Source of the DNA: Chara braunii
Lineage: Eukaryota; Streptophyta; Charophyceae; Charales; Characeae
Length of the DNA: 21,073 nucleotides
Direction of reading: 5' to 3'
Assembly: GCA_003427395.1 (NCBI GenBank)
Contig: BFEA01000241.1
Location: forward strand, 2,155,989 to 2,177,061
Part shown: positions 19,731 through 21,073 of the stretch, piece after piece
Position numbering within the stretch: the first letter of the stretch is position 1
How the letters are laid out: each line of letters begins with the position of its first letter
Notes under the pieces: model-generated
Told to the model about the DNA's origin: nothing
Databases searched by the model: none
The model's input: only the letters and a program-made list of their open reading frames with translations
Made by a program: the position numbers and the translations under genes

Positions 19731-20035
19731 GATTCATGTGGAGAGTAGTGGAGCGAGGCCCAACCATCCTCCTTTTTCTCTTTCCGACACCCGACACATG
19801 GAATTGGGCCGGCTTGCCGTTTTTTCTTCCAGTAGATTTATTGATGGCCATTTCTTCTCGACAGAGTCCACACTGCCACATGGTACACCTGTAGGCTGCT
19901 TTCAGGCGCCGAACGGCGCATACCCTCACAAGGAGTCTGCCGGGAAGTCACCTGACTTTACAGCAGTTACATGCTTTTTTGTGATCGCGATGCGTTGTGC
20001 TCGGCGGACACAGGCAGACTTCATCTCCGGCTGTG
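19731..20035 (+). other. Upstream region of the DUF4360 gene, nothing assignable
   Basis: About 300 bases of mixed composition with no gene I can support. AGTAGTGGAGCGAGGCCC (19744-19761) recurs as AGTAGTGGAGCGAGACCC at 18501-18518, just upstream of the forward SINE. Confidence 0.4.
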
Positions 20036-20042
20036 TATAAAG
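20036..20042 (+). promoter_or_regulatory. TATA box candidate for the DUF4360 gene
   Basis: TATAAAG lies 317 bases before the start codon, in a GC-rich setting where such a word is rare. Transcription would be expected to start about 25-35 bases downstream, near 20065-20075, giving a leader of about 290 bases. This rests on motif and position only. Confidence 0.45.
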
Positions 20043-20358
20043 GTGCATTAACGGGCACTCTGCATACAGTGTGCTACGATCTGCTTAGTGGTCGTGGTGG
20101 TCTTTGGGGGTCACGGGCGGGAGCTGCGAGAAGTGGCGTCCGCTATCTCTTCTTCCACGGCATTTTAGCCGAGAAGAGGGACGGGGCGACTCCAGGCGAC
20201 CAGCTCCGGGGGCGGCGACGTGGGGGTGTGTTATTCTGCTGCCATTGTCGGAACTGCTCATCTGTTGCTGGAGGGCGCGCGGAGACGAGAGCAAGGTGAG
20301 GCGAAAACAGAAGACGAAGAAGATAAGGCACAGGGTTTTCCAGTCCGACGTGTGAACG

Positions 20359-20982
20359 ATGGCGGTGATGGTCGTCCTGCTGTTGCTGGGGCTTGGCACT
20401 CTCTGCCCCCCTGGAAGTGCAGAGGGCTTCATCTCCTACGACCAACAGACGCTCACCCTCGTTTTCAGCAAGTACACGGTGTCCACCCCGGAAGCTCCAG
20501 ACGATCGGGTGAAAAACTGCCAGGTGGGCGTCACTGTGGTCTTTCCTTCTGGGTTCACGTTTACATTGGCGACTGTGACATACCGAGGGTACGCCCAGTT
20601 CGAGCCAGGAGTCACGGGTATACTGAGAGCCGCGTACTACTTCTCAGGTTACCCAGGGAAAGTCACAACCCAGCACAAGCTGCCTCCTCCCGTGGAAGGC
20701 AACTTTGAGTTCACCGACGAGTTTCCCACCTTCGTCCATCATCCATGTGGCAGTACGCCGCTGATGCTCAATCTCAGGTCCTATCCAAGTGTGGTGCCTC
20801 CACCACCCCCGCCGAGCAAAGCCGCGGGCTTGATCACCGTCGATTCTCAGGATCTGCGCCTCACGCAGCTTTACCCGTTTTCTCTGGAAGAAGTGCTAAA
20901 GGGCATATTACTCGTACTAAAGCTTTTCTGGAGCATCTGCCAGCGAATGCAGGCAGATCCAGTTCAGAAAGTCGTAGTGTGA
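20359..20982 (+). CDS. Secreted DUF4360 family protein, 3' end probably frameshifted
   Basis: ATG 20359 has a strong start context (A at -3, G at +4). Residues 1-23 form a signal peptide (Val/Leu-rich core, then PPGSAEG), so the product should be secreted. The rest matches DUF4360 by recall: V+NCQVG (residues 53-58), FTLATVTYRGYAQFEPGVTG, AAYYFSG, HHPCGSTPLMLN and GLITVDSQD (about 157-165). The molecular function of the family is unknown. A polyproline stretch (residues 147-152) is inserted before GLITVDS. Family members I recall are about 200 residues and end soon after DSxD with W-x-x-C. In this frame the protein instead runs on from residue 175 for 32 residues without similarity, while W-K-K-C-stop is encoded in the +1 frame at 20885-20899. 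A one-base insertion, an intron or an assembly error are possible reasons. High CpG content contrasts with the LINEs. Confidence 0.8.
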   Translation: MAVMVVLLLLGLGTLCPPGSAEGFISYDQQTLTLVFSKYTVSTPEAPDDRVKNCQVGVTVVFPSGFTFTLATVTYRGYAQFEPGVTGILRAAYYFSGYPGKVTTQHKLPPPVEGNFEFTDEFPTFVHHPCGSTPLMLNLRSYPSVVPPPPPPSKAAGLITVDSQDLRLTQLYPFSLEEVLKGILLVLKLFWSICQRMQADPVQKVVV

Positions 20983-21035
20983 GCATGCCCTAAGCTGAAT
21001 TAAGGGATAATTGGAAGAAAGAGCCCAGGCCAAAA

Positions 21036-21038
<3 letters not shown>

Positions 21039-21073
<35 letters not shown>
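21039..21073 (-). repeat. Poly(T) run at the window end
   Basis: 35 T to the last base, starting 57 bases after the DUF4360 stop codon. By analogy with 8958 and 19271 it is probably the poly(A) tail of another minus-strand retroposon whose body lies outside the window. Confidence 0.5.

Noticed and set aside
20296-20343. Possible intron in the DUF4360 leader (AAGGTGAG donor to TTCCAG acceptor)
   Set aside because: At about 48 bases it is shorter than usual plant introns, and it would not alter the coding frame.

Overview
The window looks like repeat-rich nuclear DNA of a plant or streptophyte alga. It holds a plant-type chromovirus (Ty3/gypsy), two LINEs with a C-terminal zf-RVT zinc finger, and a tRNA-headed SINE family. 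Many inactivating changes are C-to-T in CG or CHG context, which fits plant-style cytosine methylation. The one host-like gene is a secreted DUF4360 protein, a family I know mainly from fungi, oomycetes, actinobacteria and some non-flowering green lineages. A charophyte such as Chara is my best guess, but the sequence alone cannot prove it.

Layout. Positions 1-8957 are a degraded Ty3/gypsy chromovirus on the + strand. A possible left LTR end (1-80) is followed by an initiator-Met-type primer binding site (82-97) and a very long leader. The leader carries a C/T-rich tract, a (TTTA)n microsatellite and four diverged copies of a hairpin-forming unit. Then come gag (from 1592, interrupted by a 416-bp tandem duplication), protease, reverse transcriptase, RNase H (with a Pro-rich insertion of about 60 codons), integrase (DD35E intact) and a chromodomain ending at 8491. 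I see no right LTR.

Positions 8958-13438 are a 5'-truncated LINE on the - strand, with its poly(A) tail read as poly(T) at 8958-8988. A 355-bp hAT-like MITE with perfect 8-bp target duplications (11918-12272) is inserted inside its reverse transcriptase. Positions 13439-14238 are an unassigned spacer. Positions 14239 to about 18365 are a second, diverged 5'-truncated LINE on the + strand, so the two LINEs are divergent with their broken 5' ends facing each other. They share a perfect 16-nt motif near their 3' ends.

Positions 18639-19095 and 19271-19730 are two members of one tRNA-derived SINE family in tail-to-tail orientation. After a promoter-like stretch (TATA box at 20036), 20359-20982 encodes a signal-peptide-bearing DUF4360 protein. 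Its expected C-terminal W-x-x-C lies one frame out. The window ends in a 35-T run.

The transposon genes are all pseudogenes (stops, frameshifts, truncation) and do not form a working system. The only candidate for a functional cellular protein is the DUF4360 gene, and even its 3' end is questionable.
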